The translations under genes and the position numbers were made by a program. Source: Rotaria sordida (Eukaryota; Rotifera; Eurotatoria; Philodinida; Philodinidae). From it: 64,000 nt of DNA. Positions 1 to 11,184 of this stretch are shown piece by piece; the first letter of the stretch is position 1, and the number at the start of each line of letters is the position of its first letter. The DNA lies in the NCBI GenBank assembly GCA_905250125.1, contig CAJNOL010000985.1, positions 25,000 through 88,999 of the forward strand, read 5' to 3'. The notes beneath the pieces were generated by a model. It saw only the letters and a list, made by a program, of their open reading frames with translations, was not told where the DNA came from and searched no databases.

Positions 1-2600
1 CATATTTCGCGATAGCAATGAAAACAGACGATATAGTCAGTACTTTATCTAGACTTTTCACTTCTGGATGGCAATTAAATATTCGGGAAGGATTAGTACT
101 TATTTTTTTGAGAACAAAGCCACTCAGTAAATGGTACAATAGCCACAAACTTCGGGCAGTTTCAGTCAATTTTCAGTGCGACACTGAGATCTCGACACTT
201 AAGTTGGATAAGAAACTGAATACTAGATGCTGTTTTATTCGATTCAGATGATTTTGAAGTCATAATCGTTTTAAGATCGTGCTGCATTAAAAAAAAAGAG
301 AAACATTCTAAAATTTTGCTTTCTTTTTAAGAATTCAAAAGTTTGCTATAATAACATTAAGAAAAAAAATATATAAGAAGCTGAATTTAACTTAATTTTC
401 TATTAAAAGACTTCGTTGTCAGTGAAATCTTATCTACGTTATGTCAATAGAATTTCTCTATTCAAAAAAATAATTACATAACAAATACTGTATGAGACTC
501 TTCTTTCTAGGACATAGTTCAATACCATAATTAAATTCACGCCATGCTTGTTTTCGTTAAAAAAAGATGCGTTTATTATTTTGAGCGTGAGCGTGCATGC
601 TTGTAAGTGTGGTTCTTCTCATACGTCATAACCATACACAACTCTGAAAGTTGATTCATGTACTCTTATCATTGTGCTTACCTATTTCAATGGGTAAAAA
701 GTTTCTAAGAAATGTTTTTCGTCATAGTTATTGTTATTTTATATAATATAATAATAATGTGTCATATGCATTCTTTTCACCTGAAGATGTGGTTGTAGAA
801 TGATCTGGATCTGGTCTCCACCCATATCCATATCTTTAACTAGGACAAAACTTTCATATGTGTTTTGAGCAAGATTTAGCATAGCTTTGCTTCAACAACT
901 CTTATATAACGAACTTGTTACTACTCCTCGTTTATTGTTACATTTTTCTCATTGGGCATGACACAAGGGTAAAAAAGTGAGACTTCATCTACTTCAAAAA
1001 AAATTTGAAGTACAAAGTCTCGCTTTTTCTCCCTTGACCACAATACATGAAGACAGAATGAAAAAAGCACTGAAATTACTTTGTAAATAACAAAAAGGAT
1101 AAAAACAATATGTCTAAAAACATTTATAAAAGGATATTTAATCGAAGCACTATGAGCTTGAAATGAAAGTTTCAGAGAAACATTTTTAGTACATTTACAG
1201 ATGCTATTTTCGCTTTCGATTTTGAATAAGGTCTTTAGCTCTTATCGACTTACGGTACTATGATACAAGCTAAAATCTTCGGACACGGCAATATTTGACG
1301 GCATTTGCCGATAAAAAAGCCATTAAATTGAAGTAATTGAAGTCTGAAATGTCTTTAGTATCAAAGAGCATTTGACGCTCTTTCGAATGTCATATTTAAA
1401 AATAATTGAATCTCTACACAAAAAAAGATAAAGAGTTCAAATAAGCGGTAGGCGAAACTTTTCATACAATAATCATGATATTTCATACTAAAGTTAGTTT
1501 TGAAAATTATTAGTAGCCAAAATGTAGCCCGTCTTCTCCTTTTTCCATTGATATATATTTAGTCCTTTTTGAACATTTGTGGAAAAAAATAACTCAATTT
1601 AAAGCATCATCCAATCAAAATTGTCCAGCAGAAATTGACTGCTGCTGATTGTTATATGTACAGCTCCATTATAACTCAACAGTTATGGATGAAATTTTCT
1701 GTGGATATAGTAGAGCGGCCTGTCCACGTAACGGTACACCTCGGTGGGCAAAGTTGACTTACTCAATTAGTTAAAACCAATATGACCATCGTGTAGAGTA
1801 ATGTCGAAATCATACAGAAATTTTCAATAGACTATGTAATTATCACAAGATCACCACGTTTCGTTACTTCTTTAATAATTATCTTTCTGCTTGTAAATAT
1901 CATACATTGATACAGATGATTCCGTCACGAAACTTCTCTATAGTTCATTTTTAGCCCAGAATAAGTTCTTTTTTTTTAAACAAGTGGTACTCTAAATACT
2001 ATTTCTTACACTGTATCTTATGGTCTGATTGGTAATTTTTTTGAAGATTTTAACGGATGAGAAATGACGTGATGGAATCACCCACTAATGATCAAGTTTT
2101 TTTAAGAAAAAGTTGAAACGCAATTTTTCTTTCAATTTGTTATTTCAAACAAATCTATGACTCGAGAAAAGTGATTTTAGAAGCCTATTGCTTAATAATA
2201 GAGTGTGTCTTCAATGATTTCTTTTGTCACTAGAGATTATTTTGATGATATGCTATCTAGGTGACAATAACCAGCGATAACACCATGTCAGTTAAAATTT
2301 CTTATTTTTAACTTAGAATGTTTTTCTATCAACAATAGTCGACTGTTTTTATTATTCTTATCTTCTCTTATATAATACTTCGGTATAATTACGAACATGT
2401 GATGTTTACAGCTGTATATATCAGTACAAGTGTAATTGTTGACGATAGAAAAAGAGAATGAAATGTTAGACCAACATTCCTATTCTAAACGATTTTTTTC
2501 CTATTCGTTGTATTGTAGTATACTTTCTCTAGTACGCAGACGTTAAATAAACTAAATGTTGATTTTCTTTGACTGTCTTTTCTAAATTTTTAGATAATTT
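1..2600. other. AT-rich stretch without a recognisable gene
   Basis: No frame in this stretch gives a protein that I recognise. The longest open frames are short, low-complexity and without splice-consistent continuation. The DNA is AT-rich with many A/T homopolymers, as in the other intergenic parts of the window. I saw no RNA gene or convincing inverted repeat here. The region could hold regulatory DNA or old repeats that I cannot recognise by eye. Confidence 0.6.
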
Positions 2601-2618
2601 TAGTTGTTTTTTTTGAAA

Positions 2619-4060
2619 ATGCCATTGACAGCAGCAGAAAGAGCAAAAAATTATCATGATCGATTAAAACAAAAGGAAAAAAGAATATATTGATTTTAAA
2701 CGAAAAGACTGTGAACAAAAAGCTCAAAAAAGAGCTTTGATGAATATCAAAGAACAAGAAGAATTCCTTAATAGTCATCGAATAGCACAACGACGCTATC
2801 GTCAAAAATTAAAAAACAAAAATGATTGTACAATGCAGCCTGAGCAGTTGGAATTAAAATTTTTTTTAAAATGTTGTCAGAGCATTTTTTCTTATGTAGT
2901 TCTTCATATCGCAGATAAACCCTTGCTAAAGCTGTGAAGAAAGTTCTACGTGCATTGCCTAATGATCCATATAAACAACATCTGAAACGTATTGGGTAGG
3001 ATATAGAATTGTTACCGAAACCAACATTTGAACGAACATAAGCAAATATATCTGAAACTGTTGTGAGAACAGTCCATGATTTTTACAAGAAGGATAGTAT
3101 TTCCTGGCAAGCACCTGGAAAGCGTGACTATTTAACTATCCGAGAAAATGGAATTCGTGTTCAACACCAAAAATGTTTTTTATTATACAATATTCGAGAG
3201 ATTTATGAATTGTTTATTCAAGAACATCGAGGTATGAGCGAGTATTTTTCACTAAAAAAGTCTGATAGGATAAGAGTATAGAGTTAAACTGTGTTTTGAC
3301 AAGTTGAAAAAAATTTCGAGAAAAATTAAATTTTTGGTCTTTCCTCGATCTGCATCTTTCAAAGACAGCCGTTATATGTTGCCGTTTATCATTTTTATGT
3401 TCCTTTAGATATATCGATTAGTCGATCAATGTTTGCTAAACTTCGACCAGAATACATTTTAACAAAGAAAACTTTAGCATATCGAATATGTGTTTGTGTC
3501 ATTCATGATAGTGTTAATCTGTTATTGGAAGTGTAGCCAAAAGAAGTACATTGTTTAAAGAATAATTTGAATGAATTTTTATCTAAAATGGTATGTGACG
3601 AATCAGAAGAATCCTGTATGATGTCGTGCTGCGACACCTATGCAAAAAATTTCAAACAGCATATTGCCAGGAAGATAATTGATAAAAAAAATAGTCAGTT
3701 GGTTTCAATGGACAAATCTCAATGGGCGAGCAGTGAAACAAGAATTTTCTGGTAAAAATAAGCCTAGACTATAATTAAAACAATAATAAATATTTTTTAA
3801 CTGATTTCATACTTATTACTTAAGGATCAGTGTGGAAGTGTGTTAAGTAATTAAAATGTAAAACACCAGAATATTTGTGGCAAGTAAACATTAAAAGAAA
3901 ACAAAGTAATTATTTTGAATATATTAAAAATAATGCAAAGTGATTATACTGTTATCTGCCAAGTAGATTATGCAGAAAATTTTGCATTTGACAACCAAAA
4001 TCAAATACAATCTGCACATTGGGCAAAAAACAATTTTATCTATACTTCATCAAGCATCTT
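2619..4060 (+). pseudogene. Broken copy of a multicopy transposon-like gene
   Basis: Plus-strand fragments in changing frames read as one ordered protein. It starts with MPLTAAERAKNYHDRLKQK at 2619, followed by a Lys/Arg-rich basic stretch, a block near 3063-3230 (GKRDYLTIRENGIRVQHQKC), a block near 3430-3535 containing FAKLRPEYILTKKTL and CVCVIHDSVNLLLE, a Cys-containing block at 3567-3755, and QVDYAENFAFDNQNQIQSAHW at about 3954-4020. Blocks in this order (basic AERAK N-terminus, F.KLRP, CVC..H.N, Q.DYAEN...Q..HW) match a large family of uncharacterised, repeat-like invertebrate proteins known to me; I cannot name the enzyme class. At least four in-frame stops or frame changes separate the blocks, so this copy is dead. 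The D in Q.DYAEN may be a catalytic acidic residue of a transposase-like fold, but that is inference. Confidence 0.6.
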
Positions 4061-4236
4061 ATCCAACTTCATTTCATGGAGATAGAGAAACCGCAAGGTG
4101 GAAAGAAGTGATTCCGTCACGCTTGGACAGGCCGAAAGATAATTTCAAAGACAAAGTCAAACAGATATTTTCGATCTTTCATCTTTTCTTATTGAATTAT
4201 GCTTTAGAAAACTATATCGATGGGATGATAACAATT

Positions 4237-4884
4237 TTATTTAATTTTTAAATATTTTTGACATTTATCATTGTTCCATAAATTGCCAACACAAACAATT
4301 CCATCCAAATCAATAATTTCATTGATTATTTTAACATAAGCTTGTGTTTCTTCATATCTTCCATTGCTATTCAGTTTTCCATGCCATTCATTAGTATGAT
4401 CTTTAATTGTGATCGATTGTGGTTTATCATATTCGTCCATTGTTATCTCTACTATTCCGTCATCAACCAATCTTTTCCATAGATCATTAGAATATACTGC
4501 TGTATAAGGTTTAACATTACTGACACTAATAGTCACATGAGGATATTTATTCATTGAACGATGACTATCATTACTATCGACACTATGAACTAAGATTGTT
4601 TGTGCATGTTCATCTTCGGCATAGGCTAAAATTCTTAATTTTTGTACGTGTCCGTAATGTGATTTATAGTTGTTCATACTGTCAGATCTTGGATAAAATT
4701 CAATTGTACTATGTTCACAATAAATATGACGAGTGTTACCATAAAATGGAGATGAATGTTCATGAGAACGAAAAACTTTATCTTTTAATAAATTCTTCAT
4801 GCTCTCAGTTAAAAACACCGTCATAAAACGAGAACAATAAATGACAGGAAAACACCATAACAAAGCAAATGTGATAAAACTCAT
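4237..4884 (-). CDS. Hypothetical protein with N-terminal hydrophobic signal
   Basis: Uninterrupted 215-codon frame beginning with a methionine and about 20 hydrophobic residues (SFITFALLWCFPVIYCSRF), consistent with a signal peptide or membrane anchor. The rest is soluble-looking, without repeats and rich in His, Tyr and Asn. One HVTISV motif followed by a KPYTAVYSND stretch resembles one half of the paired HxT/S motifs of 2H phosphodiesterases, including the tRNA-ligase phosphodiesterase type. A second H-x-T/S is not obvious, so enzyme function is not claimed. The frame is intact while its neighbours (2619-4060 and 5340-5868) are decayed, which favours a real gene or a recent duplicate. No intron is needed. 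I do not recognise the family. Confidence 0.6.
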   Translation of the reverse strand: MSFITFALLWCFPVIYCSRFMTVFLTESMKNLLKDKVFRSHEHSSPFYGNTRHIYCEHSTIEFYPRSDSMNNYKSHYGHVQKLRILAYAEDEHAQTILVHSVDSNDSHRSMNKYPHVTISVSNVKPYTAVYSNDLWKRLVDDGIVEITMDEYDKPQSITIKDHTNEWHGKLNSNGRYEETQAYVKIINEIIDLDGIVCVGNLWNNDKCQKYLKIK

Positions 4885-5073
4885 AATGCCAAAATAATAC
4901 GGAGAGGTACGATGAAATAGATGATTTTCACACCGGTTCTTATTTTATTTCATAAATGAAAGTGTAACGAAAAGAATGCAGATGCTTTTTATTTTATATT
5001 CTTTTTTTCTTTAAACAAATGAAAAAATAAAAATAAAAAATAAAAAAAAGCAAGCATAAACGTCATTTTGCTC

Positions 5074-5214
5074 TAGGGATGCACCAAATCCAATTCTAGG
5101 TCAAATCCAGTCAAATCCAAATCCAGGTCAAATTTAGTCAAATCCAAACCCAAATCTAACTCCAGTCAAATCCAATTCCTGGATTTGACTGGATTTGGAT
5201 TTGGTGTACACCTA
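5074..5214. mobile_element. Small inverted-repeat element, AAATCCA type
   Basis: The left end reads TAGGGATGCACCAAATCCA and the reverse complement of the right end reads TAGGTGTACACCAAATCCA, giving terminal inverted repeats bounded by TA. The interior is built of near-repeats of a CCAAATCCAGTCAAAT unit, so most of the element can fold on itself. Length is about 141 bp and there is no coding. A related element with the same kind of ends lies at 25424-25755. The pattern fits a non-autonomous MITE with a TA target duplication, as in Tc1/mariner, but the family is inferred. Confidence 0.6.
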
Positions 5215-5339
5215 TTTTGGTCTATATCTATTTGTCAATAATGAGAAAATCTACAGCTGATCTATTTATATACTATTTGTTTTTATGCGTACTTGAAACG
5301 AATGCAGAATAATGGAGAAGCGGTGATAAGGCCACTTTT

Positions 5340-5868
5340 CAGTCCAAAGTATTTTCGAGAGATAACCATACTGGAATAGCAAGTTCGACATGGGCTACAG
5401 CATAGACATACTCATTTGTCTTGAAACGATATTGAGACTTTTGATTTCTGTATCCTCCTACCGAGTTTTCTGGAAAACTTTTTCAAAACCTACTTCTGAA
5501 ACAAATCTAGCAATATCAAGTCGATCATACTGATTACGAATATCGAAATTAGAAGTCTCAAAAATGTAGCTTTGAAACAAAAGACGAGCTGGGTGTGGAA
5601 TGAGGGTTTGGGTGTATGTGAGACTGAAGATAGGAAGAGACTGACAACCACACCCAACTAGACATTTGTCTAGGATTAATACAGAAGCGGATTTTCTAGA
5701 ACTTTTTTGTTTTGTTTCGCAGTAAACCATGAATTTAAATCTCGAACTGGAATACCTTCGTATAGAATCAATGCTTTTGAATCTTTCCGATGATGTACAC
5801 AATAGAGTGGTTTTAAAACCATAAATTCTATACTTTATGTGCACTTGAAAATGCAGTATTTTGTTCAC
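5340..5868 (-). pseudogene. Coding relic of unknown family, carrying a GT foldback
   Basis: On the minus strand the translation FKTTLLCTSSERFKSIDS ... FKFMVYCET is followed, after a repeat-derived interruption, by FETSNFDIRNQYDRLDIARF and VSEVGFEKVFQ. One frame shift later, about 5342-5460 continues as GGYRNQKSQYRFKTNEYVY and AVAHVELAIPVWLSLENTL before a stop. The composition is that of real protein rather than random AT-rich translation. The interrupting segment (about 5588-5664) is a G/T-rich foldback of the dispersed family described separately. With the extra frame shift this suggests a dead gene hit by a small insertion. I cannot name the family. Confidence 0.4.
5588..5660. repeat. GT-rich foldback (telomere-like arms)
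   Basis: The left arm carries GGGTGTGG and GGGTTTGGGTGTATGTG; the right arm carries CCACACCCAAC, its degenerate reverse complement. It is about 70 bp and is one of at least nine similar foldbacks in the window. Confidence 0.55.
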
Positions 5869-5899
5869 AATAATAAGAAAATATGCTTAGACAATTACC

Positions 5900-7735
5900 T
5901 CATCGGTTCTTTATTTATTAATGCGTCTTAGTAAAGCGAAAAACTCATCAATAAATATTAAGATGACTAATATATTTTCGAAATTAGGATGTTCGTTTTC
6001 ATATAAGGGTAGATAAATCTAACATGTCATGAAGATATATGAACTTCTTTCTTATTGCAGTCCTAGAGGATTAAGTAAAAGATGAGTGCCAAAATAGATC
6101 AAATTTAAAGAATAGTCTCGTAATTGGACATATCAGCTACATCGTGTTTTACCTTTTAACTCTACAGAAATGGTGCTAAAAGCTTTCCAGTTCAAAATAA
6201 ATTCGTACTGATTGAGCCATTTTTTTATTTACGCAGAAATTTTTTAATTTTTAGTTAATTTACTATTGTTTTATGATAGATTTCTATAAAACCTGTGAGA
6301 TTTTAGAAATTCTCTATAAATTTAGAAATTCAATTTATTTTTTCTAAATGCTCAACTGAAATACGACAAAGTCGCGCATAAACGTCCAAATATTAATCGA
6401 GTAGATATTGAACATTAATATACACACGTCCGCTCATATAACGCGACACTTTAACGATCAAGTCTCTTTGAAAGCTTATTTTTCAAGATGATCTAATCTA
6501 GATACTTTATTAGATGGAGTTTTTTCTTCGCTAATTACGAATTTGATGTTTTTTTTCAACAAATGCTGAATGATATAACATTCGATGCAGAATTCAATTC
6601 TTTACAAAAATTATCTAATGATTTTATTACTTTCGTATCTAAGCATTACTTGTACATTTTTCAACTTCTTGTACAGATCATGAGCTTCCGATTTGATCTA
6701 GTAACTTGATTCTTGCTCACAACGGCTAAGTATACGATGAAGATAAATATTTATGAAAATTAAATACTAATAAGCGGATTAAGTATCTCAAATTTGATCG
6801 ATACAAAATAAGGATAACAGTTTAAGTTTGTTTACTACTGAAAAAATCCGTTTGATGCACTACTAAAGTGGCTCTAGAAGCATCTCATTTGGAGAAATAC
6901 TTTCACAAGAAACTAGAGTTATATGAGCGACACTAGAAGTAAAAGGTTTTTTATGTAGCAGTGTCAAGCGATGATGAAATCTTTCAAGAAGCTCGAGAAT
7001 GATAAACTATATCGAATAACGTGTGAACAAATGTTCTAACTTTCAATTATTTCGAGATAGTTGTAACAAAATGTGTCGAAAATTTAACAGCATCACTTTT
7101 GGACAAGCTAAATACCAATTGATCTTAAATTTCTTGACAAGAATCGATATCATATAAAAGCGCAGTTTTACAAAAAAATAAAAATAACACAAGCTCGCAG
7201 TGCGTAAACATTCTTCTAATGTTCTCAAAATTTTTATCAGAGGCATAGATTATCAATAAATAGGAATTCAAAAACTGAAGAGTCTTCAAATTTTTTATCC
7301 GATCGAGATTACGCTATCGACCTTTTTATTTGCGTGTTTCAGAATGCAACTTAATCTAATAGAAATTTATTTTGAGACAGTTATAGATAATACAATTCGT
7401 ACCAAGAATGATTTACAAAGGTAAGGATGTGGACTCGGATCAGAGATAAGTACAGTCCTACTGTTCTGTCTTCTTGTGTGACATATTAAAATATATTATC
7501 ATGAGTTTTCATTTGATAACTCTAGAGAGCTGCATAGCGTAAAAACGTCTTGGAAATCTATTGAGTTTGAATTAGAATAGTAACTAATTCATCAAAAAAT
7601 TATATATATTCAAGTTCAATTGACATGATTCGAGTAATTCTGAGGCAAACACGACATGAAAAAACAGTTCATACTTGCTAATGAATATTCTTCATTAACA
7701 AAAACTTGAACATAATTAAGAACATCTCGTAAAAA
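5900..7735. other. AT-rich intergenic stretch, nothing recognised
   Basis: No open frame has recognisable protein content. Short frames such as that at 7043-7246 (-) lack any motif. I saw no clear repeat structure apart from the flanking GT-rich foldbacks. Confidence 0.5.
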
Positions 7736-7737
7736 TT

Positions 7738-7812
7738 GGGTGTGGGTGTAGGTGCGGCCATGCACTGTAGAAGTACTACTCTCACATCCACATCCACACC
7801 GACACCCACACC
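7738..7812. repeat. GT-rich foldback (telomere-like arms)
   Basis: The left arm GGGTGTGGGTGTAGGTGCGG and the right arm, rich in CACATCCACATCCACACC and ending CACCCACACCC, are inverted complements around a spacer of about 25 bp. This is the cleanest short member of the family: arms are permutations of TGTGGG with scattered substitutions. Confidence 0.65.
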
Positions 7813-8029
7813 CTTCTTGGAATTATTCATCTTCTGCAAAGCCAACTAATGAAACCCTTAAGCAACGTCGAAATCACAACCTTGGTGTGTCTGATTCGAA
7901 CTGTGAATTCAACTATCTCTATATTCTGTGTACTTCGTTTGTGATCTTCGAATCATCTGCACAAGTACTGCTATTAAGCCGTCTGAAGAGTCCTCTAGCA
8001 GCGACGAAATCATGATCATGGTAGCTTCA

Positions 8030-8264
8030 TTCACCTATACCAACACCCATACCGGTTATACTTAATGTATTATACGAATTCTCTGCTATGCTTTAAGTGT
8101 TTGCCTTTGAACATTGGAGGCTTTCAGTATCCTTTCGATTTCGAGACAAGAGATGAGACAGTGCTAAAGCTACCTGACGAGTCCCTTGATAAAGGACGAG
8201 ACTAGTCGTGGCGCTACACTCTATAGGACTTACCCACACCCACACTTTGACCCACATCCTCAAG
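8030..8264. repeat. Unpaired C-rich telomere-like tracts
   Basis: Two C-rich tracts, near 8033-8055 (CCAACACCCATACCGG) and 8229-8262 (ACCCACACCCACAC and ACCCACATCC), resemble the right arms of the GT foldbacks, but no facing G-rich arm is evident. They may be decayed members of the same family. Confidence 0.35.
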
Positions 8265-8557
8265 TATTATTCTCCAGTTTTTTTCCTTTTACAAAAATAT
8301 TTAGCTCCAACATAACATATGATTCTCAAGACACATACTAATTAGCACAGTGAATTACCTTAACTTCATTTTTTCTGTCTTTAAATTCATTTTCTCAACG
8401 AATATTTCACTCACGGGCTGAATGATTTACACGACATTGATTATTCTTTATAAGTTTAAAAAGGGAAAAATAGCCATTTATTTCTTCTTTTTTTTCGTGT
8501 CTTTTCCTGTCTTGAATACTGTTCCACCTAAAGAAACTCTGTGATGAGAATGAGCTT

Positions 8558-11010
8558 CTATTTGTAGGTAATCAAGTATTCAGCAAATGCTTGTGCATCA
8601 TGATACGTAACAAAAATGTGGTCACCATCAGTTGTTGAATCAAATCCAACGGGTCGAGTTTTCATTGAACTATTTCCTAGGATTGTGTTTCCCATCAAAA
8701 CACGAGACACAAACATAAATCGTTTCCCATTAGCATTTGGAATAGCATAGTTGTGACTGTAAGTAGCGTTTGATGAAAAATAGACGCCAAATCCATATAC
8801 TGTACCTAAAAGTGAAATAAATTTCATGACAACCACGAAAAGACACAAGTTAAAAGCTCACCATTTATCCCGGCGAAACTTCTATTAAAACAATCTTCAA
8901 TAATCAAATCTGCAGCTTTCTGAGGACAACCGTGATATAAACGCTTTTCGGTGTCTCTCTTGAGTCGTTTTCTGAAATCTCGACAATGTGCTAGATATTG
9001 CATGTACCATCGTTCATTTTGAATTCGTTCAATCTGTATAATTTGCGTATATTTTCCTTTCATTGTCAGATCGAAATTGGTGACAATCGATTTGTATTCA
9101 TCGGTATTGATAGGCACTATGAAGCGTACTCTATTTTCTGTTGATTGTACCCATGTTGAAGGTAATTCATGGCTATTTGAGGTCGAAAGATCTGTTAAAA
9201 GACGAGCAAAGTTCTCTAACTATCTTTTAGTTAGAATGATCGTTATCAAAACGATATCTCTGTAGTGACAGATCGATATTTTTAGATAGAAACAAATATT
9301 TTGGTCCTTAGACGAATCGTTTTCGCGCTCTCAAAAGCGTAACTTAAATTTTCTTTGTCTTTCCCAAAATATAAAATGCATTTTTTACTTTTTTACGGCC
9401 ATTGCCACAATTGAGATACTAGAAGTGTTACAAACGACAACAACTAGAAAACCAACTGAAAAAGTTCAAAGGTTGCTAGATACTCTGTATTACAACAAGG
9501 GATAAATCTAATTCGTTTGTTCAAAAATACGTAGTCTAAAATAATCGAACATAAATATTGTTTTAGTCTGTTTCTGTTGAAAAATTTGGCAGCTTCGTCG
9601 CTTTTCACCGATATTAAACGATGGCATAAATTCAATAGGCTGTTTTACAATACTGTTTACCTCTACGTGTCTCATCTCAATCTACGCTATATAATTTGAC
9701 GCTCTTATGGGAATAAAGTCAAATTTGTGCACAAATTTAACTACATTTATGAATATCATCACATTGTACTTGATGGACATTAAAGTGAAAATAACTGAGG
9801 AAAGAGCAAAAGTTTTACTTTACCTTCTTGTGATGACAACACTTGCTTACAAAATTCATCATAGATCTCTGGTTGTTCGGGTTCTATCACGAATTTTACT
9901 GTCAGTGGTAAATTTCTCATCTTAAGTTGATTTTTGATTTCTCTAACCATTGTCTTGACTAAAATCTCTTTGGAACAGCCATGCTTTCCGCATCCAATAG
10001 CTGGAAATGCAACCGAAGTAAATTTATACAAAATGATATTTTGAATAACATTCCATACTAAGTCAACAATTGATTGTTGAAGAACTTCTTTATCGGTGTT
10101 GGGCTCCCATTTGACAAAAAATATTCGTTTGCAAGGTAGTTGACCAGATGAAATCGAAAGTGTTAATGAATCTGGATTACTTTTATATTCTTTTGCATAT
10201 GCCATTTGAACGTCACTACCAGCCGCATTCATTATTGCTCTTTTTAAGATGTGCGATGATGAGCTTCCAACAATAACATCAACCTACCGACAACAACCGA
10301 GAAGAAAATACACTTTGTATCGATGAAGATACAAGTCTTAGCGGTTACCTTTTGTGCTATTATATCTCCGATTTGAATTTCCACAGTTCCTTTTGCAATT
10401 GTCATTGATATTGGTTTTCTTTCTGGAGTTTGCTGAATTAACGTAATATGCTTTTGAAACTCATCGAAAACATCTATTCTATCTGGGTGTATTACGAAGA
10501 AAACCGACATAGGATAATTAAATAGTTGACAATAAACTTCCTTAACGAATGTCTGAGCAACAAGATTGATTGGACATCCATATTGGCCGCAACCAATAGC
10601 GGGTATTGCAATACTTTGATAGTTTTCACTTGCTGCTTTTTCCATTGCATCTGAGACGAATTTTTTAACGGAGTCACAAAATTTACTGACATCGGCATTA
10701 GGTTGCCATGGAAGAAAGTAAACTGTTTTCGCTGTCAACCGGCCATTCGTTGCAACAGTAATGATAGGAGCAGTTGGACTTTTCTTAATTGCAGTCTCGT
10801 ACGAAACTTTTATCGAATTTCCCCCGGTTTTGAAAACACTTTCGCACAGAGTCTTTGATGACGAACATACAACGATAATATCGGTCTAATACATCGAGTG
10901 TGTGTGAATCTACAATTACTAATTTTGTGTACTTAGACTTACTTGTTCTGCTGTTAAATCACCTTGATGAATGCCAATCAATGAATTCAGATCTCTTTTA
11001 ATAATTGAAT
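8558..11010 (-). CDS. Macro-macro-ADP-ribosyltransferase (PARP14/15-like)
   Basis: Exons on the minus strand: about 11007-10943, 10885-10349, 10283-9824, 9191-8862, 8805-8558; the 5' end is unresolved. Phases join without frame loss. Two macro-like domains come first. Macro 1 has GDLTAEQTDIIVVCSSS and later AIPAIGCGQYGCP; macro 2 has GDIIAQKVDVIVGSSSS and later AFPAIGCGKHGCS. The catalytic ART domain follows, starting at LPSTWVQSTENRVRF and continuing with YTQIIQIERIQNERWY, the NAD-binding His in LYHGCP, GVYFSSNATYS with the triad Tyr, and a C-terminus ending HDAQAFAEYLI. The third triad position is Ile (DHIFVTYHD), so the set is H-Y-I. As in PARP10-type enzymes, this predicts mono- rather than poly-ADP-ribosylation. 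Both macro domains lack the usual NAAN and glycine-rich HGGGVA loop, so ADP-ribose binding is doubtful. No WWE or RRM domain is seen. Confidence 0.85.
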
Positions 11011-11184
11011 ACTTTAACAGAAAGACACCGAATATAAAATATATTCTAACACATCTTGAATACTTTTCACAAATATAGAAAGCGCCGGAAAAAAATCTAA
11101 CGAAACCTTGTAGTCAGTCGTAAAATCTCCAGAATTATCGGTCTTTTCATTTTAGTTACTTTGTATAAAGAAATGTCGAGAATC

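Noticed and set aside
4554-4826. Plus-strand frame opposite the 4237-4884 gene
   Set aside because: Antisense shadow of the better minus-strand frame; composition is His/Tyr-rich from complementing Asn/Asp codons.
9266-9820. Possible extra exon between macro 2 and the ART domain
   Set aside because: Exon 10283-9824 joins 9191-8862 with matching phase, so none is needed, and no motif is seen in the interval.
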